Below, piece after piece: positions 34,865 to 43,935 of a stretch of 64,000 nucleotides of DNA. The stretch's first letter is position 1. Each line of letters starts with the position of its first letter. The stretch is from positions 186,001 to 250,000 of the forward strand of contig NZ_FWFD01000003.1 in the NCBI RefSeq assembly GCF_900163795.1, written 5' to 3'. A program made the position numbers and the translations under genes. Origin of the DNA: Vagococcus fluvialis bH819 (lineage in GTDB: Bacteria; Bacillota; Bacilli; Lactobacillales; Vagococcaceae). Under the pieces are notes generated by a model. The model did no database searches. It was given only the letters and a program-made list of their open reading frames with translations, and was not told where the DNA came from.

Positions 34865-36023
34865 TGTTTTGCACTTCCTGACTTAGTTCATTTAACGCAT
34901 TAACTGCTACTTCAACCTCTTTTTTTGTATTTAAACTTGAAAAAGAAAATCTTAAGGTTCCTTGATTTTTAGTTCCTAAAGTTTCATGCATTAAAGGCGC
35001 ACAATGATACCCTGCTCGAATGGCAATTTCATACTCTTCCCATAAAGAATCACTCACAAGGGCTGAATCAATTCCTTTAAAATTCAAAGAAATGACACCT
35101 GTCCTTGCAATGTCTTGATAACCATAAAGTTGAATAAGAGAATTATTTTTAACACCCTCAACTAGCTGCCTTGCTAAATCTGTTACATGGAGATTAATCT
35201 GTTTAACACCTATCTGGTTCACATAATCAATCCCTGAGCCAAGACCTCTAATTCCTGCAACATCTAACGTCCCAGCTTCTAATAACACTGGTAATTCTTG
35301 AGGTTGAATTTTGGAAAAAGATTGCATACCATCTCCCCCAGAAATTAGAGGCGTCATCCTCGTTGCTAAATCTTTTTTCAAACAAACACCACCAGTTCCT
35401 GTGGGTCCATAGAGTGATTTATGACCTGTAAAACATAAAGCATCTACAGCTTCATTTTCTAAAGAGATGGAAAACTGTCCCATGGTTTGTGAGGCATCTA
35501 CGATGAGTAGTAAGTTATTCTTTTGACAAAATCGACCAACCTTTTCTAAATCAATCACATTCCCCGTCACATTAGAGCCATGAGTCACAACGACAGTTGA
35601 AGTATTTGGTTTGATTAATTCTTCTAATCTATCTAAATCAAGTCGTCCTGTCACTTGGTTTCCTGTTAAACAATCAAACGTTACCCCCTCTTCTGCTAAT
35701 TGATACAAAGGTCTAAGAACAGCGTTATGCTCCCAACAAGTTGTTATAACATGTTCCTTAGATTTGACTAAACCTTTAATTATCATATTCAAAGATGTTG
35801 TCGAATTATTAGTAAACGCTACTTCATAATTTTCTGAAGCATTCAATAAACACTTGATTTTTTTTCTGACACCATTCACTTCACGAAAACTATTTAAAGA
35901 AAAATCATGGCTCCCTCTTCCTGGATTACCATACTCTCCTGAAATCATTGTTTCATAAACAGTTTGAGCAACTTGTTTAGGTTTGTTTATCGTGGTTGCT
36001 CCATTATCAAAATAAATTGACAC
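34857..36023 (-). CDS. EF2568-type cysteine desulfurase / selenocysteine lyase-like protein
   Basis: 388-residue class V PLP enzyme: YFDNGATT at the start, PLP lysine K202 in CFTGHKSLYGPTG, and the catalytic Cys in RAGYHCAPLMHETLG. Proteins of this subgroup sit in selenium loci and probably supply Se (or S) from selenocysteine or cysteine for selenophosphate synthesis. GTG at 36021-36023 is chosen because AGGTGA lies six bases before it and the family starts at this point. It sits four to ten bases after selB. Confidence 0.92.
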   Translation of the reverse strand: MSIYFDNGATTINKPKQVAQTVYETMISGEYGNPGRGSHDFSLNSFREVNGVRKKIKCLLNASENYEVAFTNNSTTSLNMIIKGLVKSKEHVITTCWEHNAVLRPLYQLAEEGVTFDCLTGNQVTGRLDLDRLEELIKPNTSTVVVTHGSNVTGNVIDLEKVGRFCQKNNLLLIVDASQTMGQFSISLENEAVDALCFTGHKSLYGPTGTGGVCLKKDLATRMTPLISGGDGMQSFSKIQPQELPVLLEAGTLDVAGIRGLGSGIDYVNQIGVKQINLHVTDLARQLVEGVKNNSLIQLYGYQDIARTGVISLNFKGIDSALVSDSLWEEYEIAIRAGYHCAPLMHETLGTKNQGTLRFSFSSLNTKKEVEVAVNALNELSQEVQNND

Positions 36024-36033
36024 CAACAATCAC

Positions 36034-37926
36034 CTAACTTTCCATTAATTCTCGTGTATTTTCAACTCTTTTAGTTACCTGTTGTTCGTCTAAATATTCT
36101 AAAATTAACATGGATGATTTTCGACTAGAATCTGTCATATCTCTAAAATCAGCTAAAGTCATAGGACCATTTTTATTAATAAAATCGGTGACTAATTCAA
36201 CAGCTTTTAGATAGTACTCTTGACTAATAACATACTCAAAAGTTAAAGCAGTGACGCTTTTATCCTCTAACATTTCTAAAACGTCTTTTCCATTTTTTTC
36301 ATCTAATGCTTCTAACTCTTCTTTTTTTATTGGTGTGAAAGCTGTTTCTTTTAATTTTTTCTCAATTGCTATTTTTACATTTTCTTGATATTTATTTAAC
36401 TCAATTTTAAAATCTGGATGTGACACACGATGGCTTTCTTGTATCAATTGTTTTTGTGCAACAAGATAAGCAATAAGTAAATCAAGTTGTTTTGTAGTTA
36501 TCCATCTCTTTACCTTAGAACGTAACTCTTCTACCGGCATTCCTGGTCGTAAACGATACATCTTTTGATACTTTTCTAATTCTAGATAAATAAGTTCTCG
36601 CGCTTCTTTAATCTTACCTTGAGAAATCCATTCTCTATCCGATAGGCGTACAACCTCTCCGTCTTCTGCAAGTATCCCTAATATTGGTAATATTTTTTCC
36701 TCTGATAAATTCATGTACTGGCAAATCTCTTTTGTTTGGCTGACCATCTCTTGACGATTTAGCATGAAATCTAAAATCAAATGATCCATATTACCTTCTT
36801 CTTTAACTTTCAAACTATCTATCACATCTTGTTTAAAGCGTCGATGTTTCTGAGGGATAGCGTCTAAAACCTGTCCACCGCCAATAGTAACCATTGGTGA
36901 ATAAGCACGCATAATGAAATAATCACCTGTATTAACTGCTAATTGTTCTTCCAGGCGAAGTTGTATAAAGCCACTCTCACCTGGTTGAATATTTTCTGAT
37001 CCAATTGGAACAAGTCTTGCAAATACTTCTTGTGTTCCAACTAGCACTCGAACTCTATCCCACAAGTTAAACCCAGTTGAAATATCTTCTAAACAAGTTA
37101 CTTTAGCATCAATCATCCAAGTCGCTTCTAGGGCTGACCCATTTGTTAAAACATCACCTCGGCTAATTTCTTCTTTTGAGATATTCGTTAAATTAAGCGC
37201 TGTCCTTTGTCCCGCATAAGCTTCTTGTTTATCCGTCTCATGAATTTGAATACTACGAATTTTTGTTTTTTTGCCACTTGGAAAAATCGTTAATTCATCA
37301 CCAACTTTAAACTGACCTTCAAGAAGTGTTCCTGTAACAACCGTTCCAAAACCTTTAACTGAAAAAGCACGATCCACATTTAAACGACCGATGTTTTTAA
37401 CTGTTTTTTCAGGTGTGTTTTCAGCGAATTTTTGGATGGCTAACTTTAACTCTTCCAAACCAATTCCCGCAACTGCATCTGTTTCAAAAATAGGTGCCTC
37501 TTTTAATAACGTACTTGCTAGTTGTTCTCTGATATCATCTTTTACCAATTCTTTTAACTCATCATCAATCGTCTCACATTTACTTAAGACAATCATGTAA
37601 TTTTGAATCCCCAGTAAACTTAATATATCAATATGTTCTTTTGTTTGAGGCATAATACCTTCCCCTGCATCAATAACAAGTAGAATTAAATCAATTCCTG
37701 GAAGTCCTGCCACCATATTTTTAATAAATTTTTCATGCCCAGGAACATCAACAATTCCAACACGTTCTTTATTAGGTAAATCTAGATAGGCAAATCCGAG
37801 ATTTATTGATAAGCCACGCGTTTTTTCTTCTTTTGTTGTATCGGTTTCAATTCCCGTCAAATGCTTTATTAATGTTGTTTTCCCGTGATCAATATGTCCT
37901 GCTGTTCCAATTACAATATCTGCCAT
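36034..37926 (-). CDS. selB: Selenocysteine-specific elongation factor SelB
   Basis: 630 residues. The GTPase domain has GTAGHIDHGKTTL (G1), DVPGHEKF (G3) and EF-Tu-like domains 2-3. The C-terminal winged helices (about 380-630, ending DSSRKSSMLILEYLDEQ) bind SECIS hairpins. It brings Sec-tRNA to UGA codons in prdB and prdC. The guanine-specificity motif reads LSKCE, not N/TKxD, so Glu replaces the usual Asp. AAGGTTGG precedes the ATG. Confidence 0.96.
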   Translation of the reverse strand: MADIVIGTAGHIDHGKTTLIKHLTGIETDTTKEEKTRGLSINLGFAYLDLPNKERVGIVDVPGHEKFIKNMVAGLPGIDLILLVIDAGEGIMPQTKEHIDILSLLGIQNYMIVLSKCETIDDELKELVKDDIREQLASTLLKEAPIFETDAVAGIGLEELKLAIQKFAENTPEKTVKNIGRLNVDRAFSVKGFGTVVTGTLLEGQFKVGDELTIFPSGKKTKIRSIQIHETDKQEAYAGQRTALNLTNISKEEISRGDVLTNGSALEATWMIDAKVTCLEDISTGFNLWDRVRVLVGTQEVFARLVPIGSENIQPGESGFIQLRLEEQLAVNTGDYFIMRAYSPMVTIGGGQVLDAIPQKHRRFKQDVIDSLKVKEEGNMDHLILDFMLNRQEMVSQTKEICQYMNLSEEKILPILGILAEDGEVVRLSDREWISQGKIKEARELIYLELEKYQKMYRLRPGMPVEELRSKVKRWITTKQLDLLIAYLVAQKQLIQESHRVSHPDFKIELNKYQENVKIAIEKKLKETAFTPIKKEELEALDEKNGKDVLEMLEDKSVTALTFEYVISQEYYLKAVELVTDFINKNGPMTLADFRDMTDSSRKSSMLILEYLDEQQVTKRVENTRELMES

Positions 37927-37931
37927 AGTTA

Positions 37932-38192
37932 CTAGCCAACCTTTCGATAGTCAATATTAAGTCCCTTGCCACTCGCATGATAAAAACCATCATACAAAAG
38001 TTTCTTATCATCCAGTAAGTCGATAATTTCTTTTTCTAAATCAATGTTGTATTTTAAAGAAAACCCACAACTTGCTTTTATTTTTTCTGGAGTAGATATG
38101 ATTCTTGCTGGAAGTGAGGCCTCTTTTAAATATTTTTCAGCTTCCATTGCGTAATGTGTTGAGTTAAATAAAAGAACACCGTATTCCTTCAT
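37932..38192 (-). CDS. DUF3343 family putative Se/S carrier protein
   Basis: 86-residue DUF3343 protein (YGVLLFNSTHYAMEAEKYLKE; STPEKIKASCGFSLKY). The family is found beside selenium genes and many members keep a single Cys in the SCGF/SCG segment, as here (C42). A role as a small selenium or sulfur carrier has been suggested for the family; it is not proven. AGGAGG precedes the ATG, and it lies between yedF and selB. Confidence 0.82.
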   Translation of the reverse strand: MKEYGVLLFNSTHYAMEAEKYLKEASLPARIISTPEKIKASCGFSLKYNIDLEKEIIDLLDDKKLLYDGFYHASGKGLNIDYRKVG

Positions 38193-38204
38193 TTTGAAAT
38201 CCTC

Positions 38205-38813
38205 CTATGGTTTAACCAGTTTAACAGCAGATTGCATCATTTCAACAATTCGGTACATATTAGTCACTTCACCCACTGCTAGTTTTTCTGTTAAGTTGTA
38301 GTAATTTAAACAAGCACCGCAAGAATAAATTTCAACACCTTGTTCTTTCATTTGAAGAAGATCCTCTAAACAGTCTGATCCTTCAACTGTTAGTTTAACA
38401 CCACTGTTATAACAAATAATCACCTCTGGTAACTCATCTTGTTCAAGTAAAGAATATACAAAAGCTTTCATTAAATTAGCACCTAATTCGTCTGATCCTC
38501 TTCCCATAATATTCGTATCAAAAACGACTGTGTAGCCTATTTTTTCTGAGAGTACATCACTTGAATCATCTTTCGACTTCACTACCACTTTATCATGAGA
38601 TATTTCGCCTTGACTAATCGTTGTCACAAAATGTGTAGCAGATTTTTTTTCTACTTGATAATTTAATTGAAGTTGATCAGCTAATTTTTTTAAATTTTGT
38701 GTGGCAATCTCATTGTCCACAATTGTTACAACCTCTTTATTTTCTTTAAGTGCTTTTTTTGTTTTTATAACAGGTAACGGACAGGCCATTCCTCTTGCAT
38801 CTATCTCAAACAT
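38205..38813 (-). CDS. yedF: Selenium metabolism protein YedF
   Basis: 202 residues: an N-terminal TusA-like domain with the CPxP motif (ARGMACPLPVIKTKKAL, C10) and a C-terminal DsrE-like domain (GRGSDELGANLMKAFVYSL, YSCGACLNYY). This two-domain form occurs in selD operons and probably hands selenium to SelD. AAAGGTGAGA precedes the start; it follows selD by 15 bases. Confidence 0.92.
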   Translation of the reverse strand: MFEIDARGMACPLPVIKTKKALKENKEVVTIVDNEIATQNLKKLADQLQLNYQVEKKSATHFVTTISQGEISHDKVVVKSKDDSSDVLSEKIGYTVVFDTNIMGRGSDELGANLMKAFVYSLLEQDELPEVIICYNSGVKLTVEGSDCLEDLLQMKEQGVEIYSCGACLNYYNLTEKLAVGEVTNMYRIVEMMQSAVKLVKP

Positions 38814-38828
38814 TTCTATCTCACCTTT

Positions 38829-39851
38829 CTATTTAACAATAATTTCATCATTTATTTTTGTGGTAATTTTTCCAAAGTCCTCTGCAAAAATTTCTTTTTC
38901 TCTGAGTTCTTTTAATAAATTACTCACTTCATTTTCTGGAACACTCACTAATAACCCTCCAGAAGTTTGCGGATCAAATAATAACTCTTCTATACCAAAA
39001 TCTTCATTCTCAAAAGAAACAAATTCTGATAAATAATTACGATTACGTTGGCCACCTGCCGTTAATATAAATTCCTTAGCACCTTGATAGGCTTCTTCTA
39101 TAAAAGGAAGTTTTTGACTATCAATTTCAGCCGATAATTCACCATGAAGCATCTCATGTAGATGTCCCAAAAGACCAAATCCCGTCACATCTGTACAACT
39201 ATTTATTGGGTACTTTTTCATCACATCCATGGCATATTTATTTAGCATTTGCATATAGTTCGTCGCTTCTTCAAAAGCCTTTTCAGAAATTTCTCCCACA
39301 CTAAAGCCAGTCGTAATAATTCCTACACCAAGTGGTTTTGTGAGTATTAAATGATCCCCTATTTGACCTGAATTATTCATCAATACTTCATCTGGATGTG
39401 CCACTCCTGTGACAGATAAACCGTACTTAACAGAGTGATCATGAATCGAGTGACCACCAGCCAAAATTCCACCTGCCTCTTGAACTTTTTCAGCTCCTCC
39501 ACGTAAAATTTCTTTTAAAACATTAAAATCTTTCTCTTCTGGAAAAGCCACAATATTCAAGGCTGACAATACAGTCCCTCCCATTGCATAAACATCACTC
39601 AAGGCATTAGCTGCTGCTATTTTCCCAAAAAGATAAGGATCTGATACCATCGTTGGGAAAAAATCCAAGGTTTGAATGATTACTTGATCCTCACTAATTT
39701 TGATAACTGCCGCGTCATCTGTATTTTCAAAACCAACTAATAATTTATCATTCGTTACTTTAGGTAGATCAGCAAGTAAGTCACCTAAATCTCCTGGGCC
39801 TATCTTAGCGTTACATCCACCACATACGATTAACTGTTCTAAATCTTCCAT
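38829..39851 (-). CDS. selD: Selenide, water dikinase (selenophosphate synthetase)
   Basis: 340 residues. The catalytic N-terminal segment is VCGGCNAKIGPGDL, using Cys (C10/C13) and Lys16, not Sec. TDDAAVI, the GGHSIHD block and PQTSGGLL follow. It makes selenophosphate from selenide and ATP. The start is the ATG at 39849-39851, eight bases after AGGAG; an ATG three codons earlier touches the ribosome-binding site. It heads the selenium operon behind its own promoter. Confidence 0.96.
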   Translation of the reverse strand: MEDLEQLIVCGGCNAKIGPGDLGDLLADLPKVTNDKLLVGFENTDDAAVIKISEDQVIIQTLDFFPTMVSDPYLFGKIAAANALSDVYAMGGTVLSALNIVAFPEEKDFNVLKEILRGGAEKVQEAGGILAGGHSIHDHSVKYGLSVTGVAHPDEVLMNNSGQIGDHLILTKPLGVGIITTGFSVGEISEKAFEEATNYMQMLNKYAMDVMKKYPINSCTDVTGFGLLGHLHEMLHGELSAEIDSQKLPFIEEAYQGAKEFILTAGGQRNRNYLSEFVSFENEDFGIEELLFDPQTSGGLLVSVPENEVSNLLKELREKEIFAEDFGKITTKINDEIIVK

Positions 39852-39869
39852 TAAAGTCATCTCCTATTT

Positions 39870-39933
39870 ATCTATTAAAATAACCATACAATGAAACCGA
39901 AATCATTATCTTTATATTGTTATTTTAACAGAT
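39870..39933 (-). promoter_or_regulatory. Inverted repeat in the selD leader
   Basis: ATCTATTAAAATAAC (39870-39884) and GTTATTTTAACAGAT (39919-39933) are 15-base inverted arms with one mismatch, 34 bases apart. They flank or overlap the predicted -10 and could be paired operators or a leader hairpin. Confidence 0.45.
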
Positions 39934-39940
39934 AAAACAA
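39911..39940 (-). promoter_or_regulatory. Putative promoter of the selenium operon
   Basis: TTGTTT (39935-39940), an 18-base spacer and TATAAA (39911-39916), just after the terminator at 39943-39981. Confidence 0.5.
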
Positions 39941-39942
39941 AC

Positions 39943-39981
39943 AGTTCGAAAATAAAAGTTGAAAAACTTTATTTTCGAACT
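39943..39981 (-). terminator. Terminator between the prd operon and selD
   Basis: AGTTCGAAAATAAA (39943-39956) pairs perfectly with TTTATTTTCGAACT (39968-39981). The T-rich tract on the minus strand is only moderate, so read-through into selD is possible. Confidence 0.68.
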
Positions 39982-39990
39982 TATTTGATA

Positions 39991-40863
39991 TTATGCTACT
40001 GTTTTTTTACTCTTTAAGATATAGGTAATACCAGTGTATATAATAACAACAATAATAATCCAAGTTAAGATATCCATTGGCATATTAGTTACAAAATTGG
40101 CTGCAATCGCTACCCCAATAATCCCTCCAATAATGATACCGATAGTGCCTTTTCTTGAATAATTACCTGTCTTAATAAACTCTGCACTTGCTACGGGCAT
40201 TAGTCCGGCACATGAAGCCATCATAATTGGCATTGCAATAATTGGTTTTAATCCTAATAAATAAACCATTGCCATACACGGAGCGTACAGACCAACCCCA
40301 ATAGTCATTAAAGCACCAAAAATAAAATTACCCACAATACCGATAATTAATTTTCCGCCAGTTAAGGCAGTTGCAGTATTGCCATCACCAAGCATAGCAA
40401 GCCACCCCATTTGTTTAGCAGCCATAATAATTGCTGTTGCTACTAGGGCAAGACCTACGTAAAATTGGACTTTTTTCTCAGGTAATTTAGTTACTGTTTT
40501 AGAACCAACCCAAGAACCAATGATTGCTGAAAAAACCAATGACAATAATGTAACAGGTGAAACTTCTACTACTTTGATAAAAATAAATGCCTCAATCATA
40601 ACTGGAATAGTGTGAGCCACGTTTAATGTTCCTGGTAATTTTTTATCATCATCTAAATACTTAGTTGTTTGTAGAAGCATAGTAGTTGGAGCAAAACTTC
40701 CGATTCCCAATACATCTAAAAAGTCTGTAACAAATCCAATTCCCATTGCAATAGGAATACTTCCTGTTCCAAGATTAGCTTTGTTAGCGATTAAATCTTT
40801 CACTAAGAAAAACATATAGTAAAGAAGTAATAAACCTAAAATACCTAATAAAACTGCTACCAT
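39991..40863 (-). CDS. TauE/SafE-family membrane permease in the prd operon
   Basis: 290 residues with about eight membrane segments and the two half-repeats of the TauE/SafE (DUF81) family (GFVTDFLDVLGIGSFAPTT; GVGLYAPCMAMVYLLG). Family members export sulfite, sulfoacetate or other small anions, but most have no assigned substrate. It is cotranscribed after prdF and before selD. The context suggests movement of a proline-reductase substrate or product, or of a selenium/sulfur anion. AAAGGAAG precedes the ATG. Confidence 0.85.
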   Translation of the reverse strand: MVAVLLGILGLLLLYYMFFLVKDLIANKANLGTGSIPIAMGIGFVTDFLDVLGIGSFAPTTMLLQTTKYLDDDKKLPGTLNVAHTIPVMIEAFIFIKVVEVSPVTLLSLVFSAIIGSWVGSKTVTKLPEKKVQFYVGLALVATAIIMAAKQMGWLAMLGDGNTATALTGGKLIIGIVGNFIFGALMTIGVGLYAPCMAMVYLLGLKPIIAMPIMMASCAGLMPVASAEFIKTGNYSRKGTIGIIIGGIIGVAIAANFVTNMPMDILTWIIIVVIIYTGITYILKSKKTVA

Positions 40864-40878
40864 ATTATTACTTCCTTT

Positions 40879-41895
40879 CTACCCTAGAACAAAACCATCT
40901 TTAAGCGGATCTTTTGGATCGATTAAAAATGTATTGAATCCATTAATATTTGCTGAACCTGATACACGTGGAATGATGGCTTCATAGTCACCTAATTTAG
41001 CAGTTCTAACAACTTCACCTTTAAATTTAGTGCCTAAAATACTTTCATAAACAAAAGTATCACCCACACCCATTTCTCCTTTAGCATAAAGAGTAGCAAG
41101 TTTTGCGCTTGTTCCAGTACCACAAGGCGAACGGTCTACTTGCCCATCTCCAAAGACAACCACATTTTGATAAGTAGCATCTGGGCTTGTTGCAGGTCCA
41201 TAAATCTCAACTAGATCAACTGTTTTAATATGTGACAAGGTTGGATGTTGAATCTCAATTTGTTCATTAACAGCGTCACGTATTTTAATTCCTAAATCAG
41301 AGAATTTTGAAGCATTTTCAGGTTTAATTTCTAAACCTAAATCTTTAGCTGGAAGAATCGCAAAGAAACTACCTCCAAAAGAAATATCAATTGTTAATTC
41401 GCCAATTTCTGGTACGTTAACTTTCACCCCTTGTTTATAAAGGAATGATTCGACATTTTCAAATGAAACTGATTCTGCATAATAATCTTCACTTAAATGG
41501 ACTTCTCCATAAACTAAGCCAGCTGGTGTGTCTTGAACAACTTTAACTTCTCTTTGTCCAGGTTCAACATCAACCCAACCAGTTTCAACAGCTGCTGTCA
41601 TTGCAGCAATTGTATTATGCCCGCACATATTTAAATAACCTCCGGCATCCATAAAAATGATACCGTAGTCTGCTTCATCGTGAACAGGCTCACAAATAAA
41701 GGCACCAAACATTTCATTGTGTCCTCTAGGTTCGTGCATCATTGCTGTTCTTAAATAATCTTTTTGTGTTGCTAAATATTCTTTCTTTTCAGCCATTGTT
41801 TTACCTGGAAATTTTGGAATACCTCCGATTACCAAGCGAGCTGCTTCACCAGCAGTATGTGTATCAATTGCTGTCATCATTTTTGAAAATTTCAC
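40879..41895 (-). CDS. prdF: Proline racemase PrdF
   Basis: 338 residues with both catalytic cysteines, C91 in NMCGHNT and C258 in SPCGTGTSAK, as in clostridial proline racemase; a hydroxyproline epimerase would be the main alternative. It converts L-proline to D-proline, the reductase substrate. GTG at 41893-41895 (MKFSKMMTAIDTHTAGEA) is chosen because clostridial PrdF begins the same way and GGGAG lies upstream; a TTG at 41916 would overlap that site. Confidence 0.94.
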   Translation of the reverse strand: MKFSKMMTAIDTHTAGEAARLVIGGIPKFPGKTMAEKKEYLATQKDYLRTAMMHEPRGHNEMFGAFICEPVHDEADYGIIFMDAGGYLNMCGHNTIAAMTAAVETGWVDVEPGQREVKVVQDTPAGLVYGEVHLSEDYYAESVSFENVESFLYKQGVKVNVPEIGELTIDISFGGSFFAILPAKDLGLEIKPENASKFSDLGIKIRDAVNEQIEIQHPTLSHIKTVDLVEIYGPATSPDATYQNVVVFGDGQVDRSPCGTGTSAKLATLYAKGEMGVGDTFVYESILGTKFKGEVVRTAKLGDYEAIIPRVSGSANINGFNTFLIDPKDPLKDGFVLG

Positions 41896-41919
41896 TTTTA
41901 AAACGACTCCCTTCAAAAT

Positions 41920-42393
41920 TTATATTTGTTTATCTTTACGCATTTTTAGTTTAATAAATGCAAGCGCTTTACTAGCGTCTCGACTATCTATTGTATTTTC
42001 ACCAACGACCTCTGTTTCAATGCCTCGTTCCGATTTATTAAAATCTAAAACGAAATTAGTATAGTCATTTTCAACAACAAACTTGGCTTGTTTTCCAATA
42101 AATTTTAAACCAACAACACTCACATCACGTTTTCCTATTTCTTCTAATGTGTTAGCAAAATCAATATCTGAATTTCCCCAACCATCTGTTGAGACAATTG
42201 CTCCGTCACATCCCATACTTTTAACCCATGTAGCAGTTCGGTTACCAACAAAATGCTTCATCTTGTTATCTTGTGGTGTCCCTACAACAACAACTCCTAA
42301 AAAATTAATATCAGGATCTGCTGCTAAACAATCAACTAATGGGTCTTTAAAATGGTGTAGTGTCGTTTCTTTTGTCGAAGGACCTATTCCCAT
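41920..42393 (-). CDS. prdE: Proline reductase cluster protein PrdE
   Basis: 157 residues. It aligns along its whole length with the C-terminal part of PrdA (GPSTKETTLHHFKDPLVD against GPASKETSRHYWREPLVL; GDGAIVSTDGWGN-like region), but begins MGIGP where PrdA has the pyruvoyl-forming TCIGP. It cannot itself form a pyruvoyl group. Its role in proline reduction is unknown in clostridia. It starts just after prdD; AGAGGGG lies five bases before the ATG. Confidence 0.92.
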   Translation of the reverse strand: MGIGPSTKETTLHHFKDPLVDCLAADPDINFLGVVVVGTPQDNKMKHFVGNRTATWVKSMGCDGAIVSTDGWGNSDIDFANTLEEIGKRDVSVVGLKFIGKQAKFVVENDYTNFVLDFNKSERGIETEVVGENTIDSRDASKALAFIKLKMRKDKQI

Positions 42394-42423
42394 AGATACC
42401 CCTCTTTCTTTTTCTCAAAAACA

Positions 42424-43164
42424 TTAGACCATAGCTCTTATTGCTCCATCACGATATTCATTTGGCGAAATAATAATCGGCACATTGTTCATATCGATAA
42501 TCGATGTTCCACCTGAAAAACCACTTGGTTCATCTGGAAAAATCAAATTATCATACATTGCACCTTGACCTGCTACCTGTTTCACAAGTACAACTCTAGG
42601 TTTTCCTTCATTAAATTTCTCAACAAAGGTATGAACTTCTGTTGCCACACGACCCTCCATCATTTTTAGAGAATCTCTTATTTCTTGAATATAATTATCA
42701 GTCATCTCGAACATTTTCAAACATAATTCACGAGTGAAACCCACCCCTTGATGAGCTAATATATCAATGTGAATGATATAATCCGTATCAAGAGGTGTGC
42801 CTACTCTGTTTAACTTCAAATTTTCTGATAAAATCCCTTCAGAAGAACCAAACTCATGCATTTGCTCTCCAGCTTCTATTGCACCTGTTAACACCACACA
42901 AACACCAGTAAGTGTGTGTGTGATTCCCTCGCCAATTTTCCCCAATACTTTAGTAGATATTGGTATAATATCCATAATTGTATTGGTTTCAACATGATGC
43001 TGATTAGGTGATAAAAGTTGAATCGTCATTTGCTTAATATTTGGTTCACTGAAAGTGTGAGTTGCTTTAATTTGTAAAGCATTCGGGTCTAATTGAAACG
43101 TGTCTCCTGATGTTACTTTTCTCATATGAAAAGCTTTAATTTTTAATTCTCTATCAGTCATCAT
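42424..43164 (-). CDS. prdD: Proline reductase cluster protein PrdD
   Basis: 246 residues, homologous to the middle of PrdA (KEIMGQGAMHDNLIMP in PrdA against KQVAGQGAMYDNLIFP here). It ends NEYRDGAIRAMV, exactly where PrdA has the residues before its cleavage Cys. PrdD plus PrdE therefore form a split, Cys-less paralogue of PrdA. The start is ATG at 43162-43164 (a second ATG follows immediately); the ribosome-binding site is weak. Function is unassigned. Confidence 0.92.
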   Translation of the reverse strand: MMTDRELKIKAFHMRKVTSGDTFQLDPNALQIKATHTFSEPNIKQMTIQLLSPNQHHVETNTIMDIIPISTKVLGKIGEGITHTLTGVCVVLTGAIEAGEQMHEFGSSEGILSENLKLNRVGTPLDTDYIIHIDILAHQGVGFTRELCLKMFEMTDNYIQEIRDSLKMMEGRVATEVHTFVEKFNEGKPRVVLVKQVAGQGAMYDNLIFPDEPSGFSGGTSIIDMNNVPIIISPNEYRDGAIRAMV

Positions 43165-43206
43165 TCAACCAGCTTTCATTCATTTCAAATCATAATCCCA
43201 AATACC

Positions 43207-43932
43207 TTAAACGTGAGCGATATACTCATAAGGTAAACTAACAATTTTTCCTGGCGTTTCAATTGCTACTAATTCAGTTAATGTATCTTTTAAAATACCT
43301 GTTTGCATTTCGATATTGTTCGGTTCACCCGCATTCGCACCCATTGGAACAAGTGGCGCTACGGCTCTTGGTGACCCATTTTGTCGCACTACTGGTGGTA
43401 GGGCGGCGATTAAAATTGTAGGAATTCCTGCTTCTTCAATAGCTCTCTGCACGATCACGGCAGTTCTGTGGCAAGTCCCTCAACCAGCTGTTAAGACAAC
43501 AGCATCAACGTCTTCTTCCACTAATTTTTGAGCAATTTCTGGACCTGTTACATCGTGAAAGGCATCTTGATCGCCCCCACCACCCATAAAGCCAAAGTGA
43601 ACAGGTGCTACTTCTTTGATAAATCCTTCTTTTGCAAGTTCATGCAAACGATCAATAGGGAACATACAGTTAACATCACGGTTTACATCAGCATTATCGT
43701 AACCACCGTGAGAAACCATTAAATCCTCAGTTTTAGCAGTATCAGGTACTTCTCTGTATGAAGTATCTCCTGCTAAATTAAATCTCTTATCTGTTTTTAA
43801 ATGTACGCCGGCAGCAGTTGCCATCGCTACACGCATTTCTTTCAACTCTTTTTTTACAGGAGTAAAAATTGATTTTGGTGTAATCGGTACATAAATTTCT
43901 GATTGTAAACCTTCAAAAACCGTTAAAGTCAT
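43207..43932 (-). CDS. prdB: D-proline reductase selenoprotein PrdB
   Basis: 241 residues when the in-frame TGA at 43480-43482 is read as selenocysteine (Sec151). The frame continues without break through GTCHRTAVIVQRAIEEAG to PYEYIAHV and a normal stop. Sec sits in the motif G-U-G-T-C, the known PrdB active site that attacks D-proline. With PrdA it cleaves D-proline to 5-aminovalerate. AGAGGAG precedes the ATG. Standard gene callers split it into two pieces. Confidence 0.97.
43447..43479 (-). promoter_or_regulatory. Candidate SECIS hairpin of prdB
   Basis: Sixteen bases after the UGA, CTGC and GCAG arms close a hairpin over CGTGATCGT (43447-43463). The position fits a bacterial SECIS read by SelB. 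Confidence 0.45.
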
Positions 43933-43935
43933 GAT

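Noticed and set aside
43480-43482. Stop codon making prdB two genes or a pseudogene
   Set aside because: Conserved PrdB sequence continues in frame, and selA, selB, selC and selD are present, so Sec insertion explains it.
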